NCBI GenBank assembly: GCA_973895155.1
Contig: OZ316896.1
Span: 2,170,001-2,234,000 of the forward strand
Direction: 5' to 3'
DNA from: Marsupella aquatica
Taxonomy: Eukaryota > Marchantiophyta
DNA length: 64,000 bases
Position 1 is the stretch's first letter, and every line of letters starts with the position of its first letter. The notes under the pieces are model-generated. The model did no database searches and was not told the DNA's origin. It saw only the letters and a list, made by a program, of their open reading frames with translations. Positions 1 through 10,705 of the stretch are shown here, piece by piece. The position numbers and the translations under genes are program-made.

Positions 1-2880
1 CCGTTTTAAACCTTTTGCAAAATTAATTAATCATCAACTTTCAACCGTTTTGAATGTGAGTTAGCTTGACCAGACTATACTGACCTGAAATAATTGACTA
101 TACTGACCTGACTATACATAATTGGTCAGGGGACAAGTGAGTAAACTTGACAAAATATCCAGATGGACCAGTGCACCCCTGATAAATGTCAAAGTTTTAG
201 GTCTATGGGGCTTCAGTTTCCAAATAGCCATTATAGCAAAAACTAGAACATTGACTAAGATGAGACTCATCAGCAAAAAATTGGTGCAAACCTATACATT
301 TTTGGGTACTCAGATAACTTGACCTCAAAAACTTAAGGAATATGCTAGTGGGCTTATGCATTCTCTATCATTCATCAAGACTAGGCAGATTGTTTAGGGT
401 TTATAGTCAAATTTGTCTCTGACACCCTCCTATAGCATGTATTCCAGAAGTCTACTAGCCTTTTCAATATGTTGCGCAGTACTACTCTAATCCTCATCCT
501 TAACCTTAGTCAGACCTTGGGGCGTTTTTGAGTCTTCCATCTTCCCATATATTTTCCCTTTGTTTTCCTTTCTTTACTGGGTTTCTTGCCTTTGGGTTGA
601 ATGAGGCCTTTCGTTATTTGCAATATTTTATACATGCTCGAGAACAACTATGTGGAATAGCAACAACATTTAATATATACTCGAGAATTAGTTTGTGGAC
701 CCCCAAATTGTTTTGATTGAGATTGAAAAGTAGATAGATATTGATATAGATGGATATTCAATCGATTAGTGATTCTAAAATGTGATCCATGAGGAAGAAC
801 GAGATCAGATCAATGTCACAGATTACTCATTGGATCGGTCTCAAGTGATGAATCAAAGCCATCATGAGCTTCTAGGCGAAATTGGTCTCACATTTGTGCA
901 GTTATCAGCAGTGAGTTTCGGGATCATGTCTAATCGAAAAAACTTCAAAACTATCGATGCATGTAGGCAATGCATCCCAAGGACTCCATAGGTCTAACAA
1001 GCTTTGAACACTTGTCTAATTCTGTGCGTTGCCCAGCTTGTTCCGGGAGGGAATGTTTTTTTGTTTTTTGGGGAATTTTTAAGTAGACGATTGACTCTCA
1101 AGGGCCATGACCTCTAGTTAAAGTATTCCTGTACCTTACACCTGTTTTTAAACCCAAAATTCCAATGGATAATTGCCAAGAAGGCCCCTGGACTTGTTGG
1201 CAGAAATCATTCAGTAAACTAATCAAACATTGGGACAAGAAGTTGTCATCCAGTTGAATCGTGTGTGGTATTAACATGGATTCGGTGATCGGTGATGCAT
1301 GAACTGTCTTGACAAAAAGAAACGGCCATGAGCACAAAAGTATGAAAGAAAGAATCCACAATTCCCAAATGAGCATAATTGTACATTATTAATCCAGACA
1401 GTACATGACGGTTGCACAGGCATATTCCAATTTTTACAGAAGAACCGAAAGACTTGCATACGTAAATTTCCCTCGATAAGATTTGACCCAATCCACAATG
1501 GAAGATGTAAAATGACTTCTCAATACAGTTTCTCAAAATGTAATTTCATCACACAAATATGAAGTTGTCTGTCGATCACTCTGTCGATCACCTTCCAACA
1601 GCCAATGTAGGGTTTATTCGAGAGTCATCGACCCGGTCATGGACCCTTATTCATGAGATCTCAAAGTCATGGTGTTTCTATCGAGAATTGAGCAAATCGG
1701 ATCTAGCCTCCAAGTAGACACAAAAGCCTGAAACCTAGCTGCGTTACTAAACCCCTTAACTAAATGGGCCGTGCAATAGAGAGCAATTCGGGGAATTCAG
1801 CATGGGACTAATGTGAAGTCTGATGATCAACACATTTCACTTTTAGGCCTATCTTTCCTATAAAATGCTTTGTAGAAAAAATGCTTTCCACAAAAAGGAT
1901 AAAAGAAGACCGAGCAATGGGTGCGGTTGGAGCTGTCCATGTTGCACACTTAGAAAGTCTGCAAGGGACAGGATTACGTCGCACAAGTGAAGTGGTATCT
2001 AACAACAGCTATGCTGAATTTTGATCGCCCAAAAATGGAACTCTTTACAAACTAATGAAGAGAGGAAGAGACATTGCTTACTTGTAGGTGCCGGCCGCAA
2101 TCTTGATCAGGTAGCGAGAAGAGCTCTTAGCTGCATCCAATGCGCAACAAATCAGCCACAAACTTCATCACCACTCTCGGCCCAACTCAGGCTGCCCAGT
2201 GAGAAGCTGGTCATCAATCTGTAAGACGTGCTTTACCCCAATCCAGCACCTCTGCAGATTTAACTCAAAGTAGGTGAGAGATGAAGAATTCTCAGTTCTG
2301 CCCTTCTTTCGTTTGCTGAATTTCATTTGGGTTCCAGGGTGTGCTGAGTGATCTGTCTCAGTTTCCTGCATTGTCATCTGTCTTCTGCACGAACAAGCTC
2401 TTTGGATTTGGGTAGTCATTGATTGGAGTAATGTTCCGCAAATTTGTGTAATTACTTTGCTTGTATTTCAGAATGAGGGTGGGCAGTCGGTTACTCAAGG
2501 TAAATAAAATGGAGGGTGGGTCTACTACTAATTGAACAGTCTGTTACTCAAGGTAAATAAAATGATTATTTTTTGATTATTTTTTACATCAAGGTTTACG
2601 GCATGGCGTCCTCAAATTTACCAAAATTCTGCCACAAACATGAATATTAAAATAATTTTATTTTATAAACCAATTCATATTTGTTTGTAACGCGTCATGA
2701 TGACATGACGCATTGTGAAGTCTCAAATTTTGAAAGTGACCTCTAGTGAGTCACTAATGATTTTGTAGAATGAGTTGCTATTAACGACAATTACTCTTGC
2801 CATCTTGACATAGTATGCACTATGCAAGTAGAAAGGTTAATTAAGAAACTCAGTTGTTGTTATTTTACGACTTTCATGTA
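1..2880. other. Intergenic, no gene recognised
   Basis: AT-rich DNA with only short open frames that have no recognisable motif or family signature. A small perfect inverted repeat is listed separately. Nothing else can be supported. Confidence 0.5.
2692..2711. repeat. Small perfect hairpin
   Basis: An 8-bp perfect inverted repeat (gcgtcatg / catgacgc) is separated by four bases. It lies in AT-rich intergenic DNA with no neighbouring gene. It may be a relic of a transposable element end or chance. Confidence 0.4.
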
Positions 2881-3240
2881 TGGAAAGGCTTCATCTCCGC
2901 CATCTCCCACTTGACAGCCGGTCTCTGAATCGTGTATGACCGCCCAGGTAAATCCCCGGTCCGCGTGCCGGTGGCCCTGGGCTGTTTGACCGGGACTTCT
3001 CGTTCATCAGTCTTCCGTACGCCCTTGCCCACTTGATTAACTTACCTGAGACAGCCGGTCTCGGTAGCCCCTGGCCGGGACCGCTTTTTCCTCTGACGTA
3101 AAAGAAGAGTACGGAATACTCTTCTTTCCTTCGGTTGGTCTATATTACCGGCGTATTGTTTTAGTAACTACATCACGTTTGTATATAATTATATCTTTGA
3201 TTCTTCGCTTGTTGGCTGTGGTGTGTAAGTGAGAGCTTCT
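2881..3240. repeat. GC-richer island with hairpin, possible transposon relic
   Basis: Base composition rises sharply against the AT-rich flanks. The motif agccggtctc occurs twice, near 2916 and 3052, and a perfect 11-bp stem with a 5-base loop lies at 3101-3127. The compositional break and internal repeats suggest a remnant of a terminal repeat or small non-autonomous element. No partner copy or target duplication was found, so the class is unknown. Confidence 0.3.
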
Positions 3241-3469
3241 CCACTTTGGTGACCAATGTTCCCAAGATAAAAATATTGGTGTGTGAAGGGGTATTGAGAC
3301 GAAGATGTTGTTACCTCCCGTTCACATCCACACCGCAAAGCCCCCAAAGTGACCTCCATACCTTCCATCTGTACTATGTAATTAGATCTAGATGTATATT
3401 TTCTGCCAAGATGGAGGTCATCTGGTTTGTTAGAAATTTTTAGTGGGTGCAAAGGACCACTGGTGGACA

Positions 3470-3660
3470 ACATTTTTCTTGGTGGCAAAAATTAGATAGA
3501 TTTCACCTCTCTAAGTAACCTTTGCTAGTTTTCACCAAAATTTGCTAAGTTTCTCTCTCCCATTAGCCAGAATCCAATGATGAACCTTTAATGTAGGGAA
3601 ACCTGACAGTCAATCTAGGGAAATAAGATAATTTTCCTACCATTTTCTCTTACCATGGCA
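3470..3660. repeat. Dispersed repeat, copy 1
   Basis: This stretch shares ordered blocks with 30300-30540: a gcaaaaatt...agatttcacctct block, then a cccattagccagaatc block, then a gacagtcaat / caacagtcaat block followed by a purine- and T-rich stretch. Shared order at similar spacing indicates two diverged copies of one repeat family. No coding capacity is visible. Confidence 0.45.
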
Positions 3661-4159
3661 CAGTATTTAAATAGTGGGCCATGGGGCGCTCAATTTGAAT
3701 AGTGTGCCCAACACTCAAATTTGATTATCTATTTTCATTTTTTTGTACCTTGCACTACTGTGTCCACAATGGGCATCGTGTTTGAATATTTCATTTGTGT
3801 TCAAATATTGGAGTTATCATGATTCATAGTTTTGTATATTTTGTACTCAATGTAGCCCACGGGTCAAAACTCAAGATCAGTGCCTAACTCAAACACAAAG
3901 CCCGGGTCTTGTGTTAAATAGGCATTGTCTTTGAGTTCAATTGTAGTGTTTTTTGTTAGGGGACCCTCAAAAATCAGTTTTTGAACAAAAGATATGGGGC
4001 TGTGTTTGGGGGAAGACGTAGCCCCTTCGCCATCATACAAGGTGACATTGGCCACCTTGGCCAAAATGAAAAAAAAACAAACTGAAACTTACTAGAGGGT
4101 GAAATCATCCCTCCAGAACTTCAAAACAACGACCACAGTACATCAAACTTACGGCAGTG
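3661..4159. other. Intergenic, no gene recognised
   Basis: AT-rich sequence between a dispersed repeat and the satellite. A 66-codon minus-strand frame at 3864-4064 has no recognised motif and was not called. Confidence 0.4.
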
Positions 4160-5010
4160 TTCCTGTACTCTACAATGACTGAAAGGGAAACCTACCTTAA
4201 AAATTATGCAGGGCTGGATCATACTTCCTCCTCCAAAAACAACACATTAAGAGGACCAGAGTACAACTTATTACTACTGTACTCTACAGTCGACAAAAGG
4301 GAAACATGCCTTAAAAACTATGCTGGGCTTGGAATATCCTTCCTCCGCTCCAAAACAACACATTAAAAAGACCAGAGTACAACTTATTACTAGTGTACTT
4401 TACAGTCAACAAAAGGGAAAGATACCTTAAAAAACTGTGCTGGGCTGGATCAATGGATCATCCTGCCTCAGGTCTAAGAACAATACATTAAAAAGACCAG
4501 AGTACACCTCATTATTACCGTACTCTACAGTAGAGGAGGGGGAAATATACCTTGAAATTAATTATGCTGGGCTGGATCATCCATTCTTCCTCAGCTCCTA
4601 ATCACTACTTTAAAAAGGCCAGAGTACAACTTATTATCACCGTACTCTACAGTAGAGGAAAGGGAAATATACCTTAAAAGCTATGCTGGGCTGGAACATC
4701 CCTCCTCAGGTCCAAATCAATACATTAAAGGTCCATCAATACATTAAAAAGACCAGAGTACAACTTGTTAATACTGCACTCTACAGTAGAGGAAAGGCAA
4801 ACATACCTTAAAAGAATTAATGGTGGGCTGGATCATCCTTCCTCAGCTCCAAAACAATACATTAAAAAGACCTGACTACAACTTATGGTATAATTACTGT
4901 ACTATACAATAGCAGAATGGATAACCTACCATAATTAATTATTATGCTGGGCTATATCTTCTTTCCGGCAAAACAATACATTAGGGGGTTTCAAAACCTC
5001 AAAATTTGAC
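4160..5010. repeat. Satellite-like tandem array, about seven copies
   Basis: A unit containing gtactctacag, then a purine-rich stretch, then accttaaaa, then tatgctgggctgg, then acattaaaaagaccagagta recurs about seven times. The gtactctac-type anchor occurs near 4165, 4279, 4395, 4520, 4642, 4776 and 4899, giving spacings of 114 to 134 bp. An eighth, degraded unit is at about 5210-5280. Copies differ by small indels and substitutions, so the array is old. No transcript role is apparent. Confidence 0.8.
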
Positions 5011-5440
5011 AGACCTTAACCCAATAACGTTACAGAAAGAAAAGGCTGTAAATCATAGCTTTTTCCATAAATATTGGTAATATGCCATGACCATAAATCA
5101 CTGTGGTGAAGGTAAGTGAGAAAAATCTTTTACATAACATTTTGAAAAAAGCATGGTCATTTGTTCATACCCCAAAGTCATCATTCTTCACCATGAAGCT
5201 ACGAGCCACTCTATTAGAAACACCAGAATACAACTTGTTATCACTGTACTCTACACTAGAAGAAAGGGGAATACATTCCAGTACCGACCGCAACAGTAGC
5301 TCTGGAGGTAGTGGTATGGAGTTAGTGGTGGTGGTGGTCCTGGTCAAGCTCCTCCTCGTCTGAGTGGAGGACAGTCACAGGAGGAAGGTGGTGGGAGGGA
5401 GCGAGGGAGGGATGGGGTGGGGGAGTGTGGGTGGGCCATT

Positions 5441-5550
5441 TACTACTACTACTACTACTACTACTACTGTAGGCTGCTTGGCTGTCTTCCTGGGCTAGGG
5501 GATGGAGGGGGTGGGGTGGGGTGGGGTGGGGTGGGGTGAGGTGAGGTGAG
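5441..5550. repeat. Microsatellites: (TAC)n then (GGGGT)n
   Basis: A run of about nine TAC units at 5441-5468 is followed at about 5510-5550 by a G-rich pentanucleotide array of GGGGT units that grades into GGTGA units. The G-rich strand could form G-quadruplexes, which is inference. It lies about 1.9 kb upstream of the auxin-receptor start codon. Confidence 0.85.
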
Positions 5551-5929
5551 ATGAGGAGGGGGGAGCAGGAGGAATGGCAGCAGCAGAAGAACAGCGGAGC
5601 AGCCAGAGTGGGTCAGAGAGGCAGAGGTGGGCTGCCTGGTTATTCTGGGCTTTTTGCCCCCAGAATACTTGGTGAATTTAAGTTTGATCCACAGTAAGTA
5701 CCCTCTTTCTCCGCTCCTCACAAGAAGGGGGGCTACAGTTGGGTCACTAACTTTGCTCTGTGCACAACCCACCTGGGATCTTCTGTCGTTTCTACTGATC
5801 TCTGTGCCCTAAAGATTCCCCTCCCTCGCTGCTGCAACTAGTTGGCTGCTGATCCTGCTTCTGCCAACCCTGTCTTGTGCATGCAAACTCCATTCTCCTC
5901 TCTGTCTGATTGCTTCTCAGCACTCCCTC

Positions 5930-6199
5930 TCCACTCTCTCTCTCTCCCCCTCTCTCTCTCTCTCTGGCAGGAGCGACCCATTATTATGCACTGCTTCTCT
6001 CTCCCACATCTTCTTCGTCGTCTCTTGACCATACCGCTCTGCTGCTGCGCCTCGTAATCTGGTGGCTGTCTGTCAAGTGGTCGTGGCGTTGATTTGTTTA
6101 CGACAATCAATCCTCCTCGGATCCGAGAGTCAGTTGGCTCCTGGACTTGTCCCACTCTGTTTGACTCGCTCCCTCCCTTCCTCCCTCCCTCCCACACTC

Positions 6200-6230
<31 letters not shown>

Positions 6231-6240
6231 TCTCGTGCCC
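5930..6240 (+). promoter_or_regulatory. CT/GA-repeat region in presumed promoter or 5' leader of the auxin-receptor gene
   Basis: Two long CT-rich microsatellite tracts (about 5933-5965 and 6199-6235) and intervening pyrimidine-rich DNA precede the F-box gene on its coding strand. In plants such tracts are common in promoters and 5' untranslated regions, where GAGA-binding BBR/BPC proteins may bind. The transcription start cannot be fixed from sequence alone, so assignment as promoter or leader is inference from position and composition. Confidence 0.35.
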
Positions 6241-7380
6241 GGTGTTCCGCAGAGGTGTACTGATGCTCTTTTCTTTTCGCATTCAGTATGAGTACCTCAT
6301 CCTTTCTTCATGAGTGCTTCTGAGTGGAGAGGTATCAGAGTCAGAACAGAAAAGAGGACTTGACAGGACAGTCACCCGCCCACCCTCACATTGGGACAGT
6401 CTTTTTGCCTCGCTTTGCTTAGCGTTGCACTGCGCTGCTCGCCTCTGCTCTGCTCTGTTCATGGGGTGAGAAGAGGCGTAGCTCCTTGCTGTCCAGTGCA
6501 GATATCGGCCACCAACTTTCTCCTCCAATCCTTGCCGTCATGAGTAGTACAGACGCATTCCTCTCCCGGTCAAAGTCTCCGTGTTTCTGCCTATCCTCTC
6601 TCGCTGTCACCGTGTAGCATGATTGCTCCGGAGAGGACTGCAGCATAGATAGAGCCTCTCCCTTCCGCCGCTCCAACGGCAGGTTGTATTTTGAGTCCGC
6701 ACTGCGTGGAGTGGGCTATCCAGCGGTAACAACAGGGTTGTTGGAGAGGTGCATGGCGAAGCTAGCAAGGAGCTGAAACCGATCCTGGTGGTAGAAGTGC
6801 AGAAAGTTCAGGTTTTGGACAAACTTCTCGAGAAGCAGAGTGATAGCTTGGATGCACGATTCTTGGTGGCAATAGGAGGAAGGAAATAGAGGTTCATTGG
6901 AGGTGCTGATCTTGGGATGGTTACCGATCGTTCGAACACAGTGGTTTTGGCGAAGGCCGAGTGTGGGATCAGGGGCCCGACCAACACCCACGGGGAGGAG
7001 ACTGATTGAGATGGCGCACGCTCTCAGTGGCACAATATTTTTGTCGAAGAGGCTAGGAAAGGCGGGGCGAATGGGCTCCTGCAATGGACTTGTCATAAAG
7101 GTTGGTAAATGGTGAGCTAAGTCTGGTGAGCCTCCTCGCCTTCAAGGCGGTTGCTCGGGACGGCAGGAGAGCCCACCTCTGGGGAGGGTTGGAATGGTCT
7201 ACAACAAAAATACGCCAGTATTGGGGATTGATTGACTTATCATGGAGGGCTGAGGGAAAGGGGAAAAGGGATCATGAGAATGGAAGGCTCGTCCAGTTTG
7301 TTGATGTAAGTGAAGGCGACCTGGAGTCATTGTGTATTAAAGATACGGTGGAGGATCAGGATCAGGAAGGAGGGGGAGAT

Positions 7381-10300
7381 ATGCCCTCTCCTTTCCCTGA
7401 TGAGGTTCTGGAGCACGTGTTGGTGTTTCTCAACTCGCACAGGGACAGGAACTCCGTATCCCTCGTCTGCAAGGCGTGGTTCAAGGCCGAGAAATGGAGC
7501 CGACAGCGGGTGTTCGTGGGAAATTGTTATGCCGTCACTCCACAGCAGGTCATTCAGCGCTTCCCGAAGATGAATTCCTTGACCATCAAAGGTCGACCAC
7601 GGTTTTCCGATTTTGGATTTGTGCCACAGGGCTGGGGAGCCTACATTGAACCATGGATTGAGGCCTTGGCCGAAGCTTGTCCCTGGCTGGAGGAGCTGCG
7701 ATGCAAGCGGCTGACTGTCTCAGATTCCAGCTTGCTACTTCTGAGCGAGTCTTTCCAGAATTTTCGCTCACTTTCGCTTACCCGCTGCGACGGCTTCTCC
7801 ACCGATGGACTTGCCTATGTTACCAGCCGCTGCCGGTATGACCTCATTTGTCTCTTTTCTGTTATTTGCTCGCTCTTCCCTCCTCTCCCCTCGTTTCCTC
7901 GTAGGTCGCGTCCCTTCTGCTAGGTTCACAGGACAGAGCTCTGCTAACGCATTAGAAAGTTGTGTTACTTGGTTAGGTTCTGAGATTCATATTTCCAGTT
8001 CTTTCTGCTTTGGATTTTTGAATCTGAGATCCGGACGTACATGTGTAATACCTAGGGGATAGTGCTTATTCTACCTTTCCAATGTGCCCGTCTAGAGGTC
8101 TTCCGTGCTCTCCTTGCCTGTTCACAACGCCCCGAGCTATCGAGTGGAGGATATTGTTGGTACACCCCAGACAGCAATCCACTCAAATGACTTCTGAGCA
8201 GGCCAATGGTTCCTGTCCTGATTTGTTCGTCCGGAGGCATAGTCTTAGGATAGTGTCGTGATTTAGTTGTTTGGGATGGACCTTCCTTTCCTTGCCAGTT
8301 GCTCTATTTACCGTCACTATCTGGCCTGTACAGCACGATCGCCAGGCAGTGCTCTTCTATCATACCGTTGAATCCTTCCTTTCTTCTTTGTGAAGTACAA
8401 CCCTTATTTTAAGTGATGGGCAATGGTTTTCAAATATATCAGAGGGAACCCACCAAGTGCGTCCAGGGCCCCTCCTAGAAGGGACTACTGCCTTGTTACA
8501 TCGGAACTGGATCTGTCCTATTTCTAAGGAATTCATGCATTTGAACCTCCTTCTGTGAGGAGGAAGCTTTCTTCCAGAGATCCCCCGCTGCTGTAAAGAA
8601 CCGGCATTTTCGGCGCCTTTATGTAGTGACTCCGCGTTCCTGCCATGTTTGCGTGACTGGGGATCTTTTGCGTCCCCTGATCTGGACGCAAGGCTTCGAA
8701 AGGGAGTGAATGTTGTTTCTCTTCGTTTGGAGTCGAGGCTTGCCTGTCGTTACCCTAGGTTCCTTTGGGAATTGTAAATGGGATGATGTATCTAGATGTG
8801 TGCCAAGCAACATGATCTAGAGACTGTTGTCGTTTCCCTGGTACGTCTTTGAACTGGGCTTGTGATCGGTACATGAGGGAACCACGAAATCCGCGGTATG
8901 GCCACGTAGAACTGGCAGGGGTTGATGGTGCCGGGGTTGAAATTTGTACGTTGGTTTCTTGATCTGGCAGCGTTCCTGTCGTGAGTTGGCACCCTTTAAA
9001 ACGATTTTTTTTCTGTAGTAACTGCCGCTCCCTATTTTGTTGGCTACTGAATCATATGTTCCTCCTATCAAATATCTCGTCTTCCAGAAGTTTGAGCCTT
9101 CCCTGCGCGTTCCGCCCCGTCGGAGATGTGCTGCGTGGGAAGCGTTCTTCTGTCTTTTTCATCTTGAATCCTGATTCTTAACCTATTGAGACCTTGTGCT
9201 GGTGTTGTTGCTACTGCCAGGAACCTTGCCCAGCTGGATCTCGAGGAGAATGAGATCTTGGATAGAGGGGGCCACTGGCTTAGTGGCTTTCCGGAGTCTC
9301 ACACGTCTATGGTGTCTTTGAATTTTGCCACTGTTAACGGTGCCATTGACTTCGAAGCCCTGGAGAGGCTTGTGGACAGGTCAAAAGGTCTGAAAAGCCT
9401 TAAAGTTCCTAAAGATGTGTCCCTCGAACAATTGCAACGGCTACTGATTAGGGCTCCGCAGTTGACCGAGTTAGGTACTGGTTCGTATTCCCAAGTCCTG
9501 AGATGGGGGCAGTATTCTGAATTGCAGACGGCTTTCAACAAGTGCAAAGGACTCCGGAGCATGTCAGGGTTTTGGGAAGTGGTCCCTCTGTACGTGCCGT
9601 CATTGTACTCCGTGTGCCTGAATTTGACGTCCCTGAACTTGAGTGACGTTATGTTACACACGACAGAACTTTCAAAGCTGATTACCTATTGTCACAACTT
9701 GGAGCGTCTTTTGGTCAGTATACTCCTCACTTCTGTGTCTAAGGCTTGATCTACGCATTTCCAGAGTCGAGGATTTCTACTTGTCCCTTGCCTGTCTCGT
9801 TTTTGCCATGAGGATCTTTCCTCTGTCCATGGACACGTCTATTTCCCAGATTAGTAGGTTTGACACCTTGAAATGAATCAGTGTTGCCCATTCTTTGTAT
9901 CTTGATCCTGTTTTTTGTGGTCTGGGATCAATACTAACTGCTGTTAGAAATACTTCAGGTTCAAGATTTTGTCGGAGATAAAGGGCTACAGGCTGTTGCT
10001 TCGACGTGCAAGAACTTGCAAGAATTGCGGGTCTATCCTGCCACTGAAGAAGGGTTTGCAACTGAGGAAGGCCTCATTGCCATTTCTGAGGGATGCCCAA
10101 AGCTGAAGAAGATCTTGTATTTCTGCAAGCAGATGACTAATGCGGCTGTGATATCGTTTGCAAAAAATCTCCCCGATTTAACCCACTTCCGGTTGTGTAT
10201 ATTGACACCGCGTCAAGCAGATCATACCACGCAAGAGCCCTTCGACAAGGCATTTGGAGCAGTCGCTCAGTACTGCGTCAACTTGACTAGATTAGCAGTC

Positions 10301-10705
10301 TCTGGACTGCTGACTGACCGGGTTTTTGAGTACATAGGAAGGTACGGGAAGAAGCTGGAGACCATCTCTCTTGCCTTCAACGGGGAGAGTGACAGAGGAA
10401 TGGAATATCTGCTCAATGGGTGCACGAAGCTCAAGAAGCTAGAAGTTCGAGATTGCCCTTTTGGTGATGCTGCTTTATTGTCTGGGGTCCATCGTTACGA
10501 ACAAATGCGGTCGCTGTGGCTGTCTTATTGTCTCTTTAGCCGACCAGGAGCTCATTGGCTAGCCAAACAGATGCCCTCTCTGAATGTTGAGATTATCAAA
10601 GGAAACGAGGGCTCAGAAGATAGCCTAGCCGTGGAGCACCTCTATGTATATCGGTCCCTGGCCGGCCCCCGCAAAGACTCCCCGGCCTTTGTGCAAACCT
10701 TGTAA
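7381..10705 (+). CDS. AFB: TIR1/AFB-family F-box auxin co-receptor, AFB4/5-like
   Basis: The F-box subunit of an SCF ubiquitin ligase that binds auxin together with Aux/IAA repressors and marks them for degradation in the nucleus. Exons are 7381-7835, 9221-9713 and 9959-10705, all with GT-AG junctions and phases that match, giving 564 residues; TIR1/AFB proteins are about 570-650. The F-box is at residues 3-45 (FPDEVLEHV, SLVCKAW) and leucine-rich repeats fill the rest, with FRLCI at 393-397 and SGLLTD at 431-436. ATG 7381 is the only in-frame ATG: the frame is open upstream only to a stop at 7096. At the position of TIR1 His78 there is Arg74 (GRPRF), and at TIR1 Ser438 there is Ala429 (RLAVSG), both AFB5-type. 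The ending VYRSLAGPR is also AFB4/5-like. Introns are 1385 and 245 bp. Class assignment is from memory, without alignment. Confidence 0.92.
10499..10520 (+). promoter_or_regulatory. Degenerate miR393 target-site region
   Basis: This is the segment coding for EQMRSLW, which in TIR1, AFB2 and AFB3 is the miR393 cleavage site. The ATGCG core is kept. Compared with the remembered Arabidopsis target there is about one G:U-compatible change and several mismatches on the side pairing with the 5' half of the microRNA. The site is therefore probably weak or lost, as reported for AFB4/AFB5. The microRNA sequence of this species is unknown. Confidence 0.35.

Noticed and set aside
3864-4064. 66-codon minus-strand frame
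   Set aside because: Reads like protein by eye but has no recognised motif, no neighbours in frame and no splice partners.
7102-7380. In-frame upstream extension of the auxin receptor (93 codons)
   Set aside because: It has no ATG; the frame opens with TTG after a stop at 7096. AFB4/5 proteins do have N-terminal extensions, but an unseen upstream exon would be needed.
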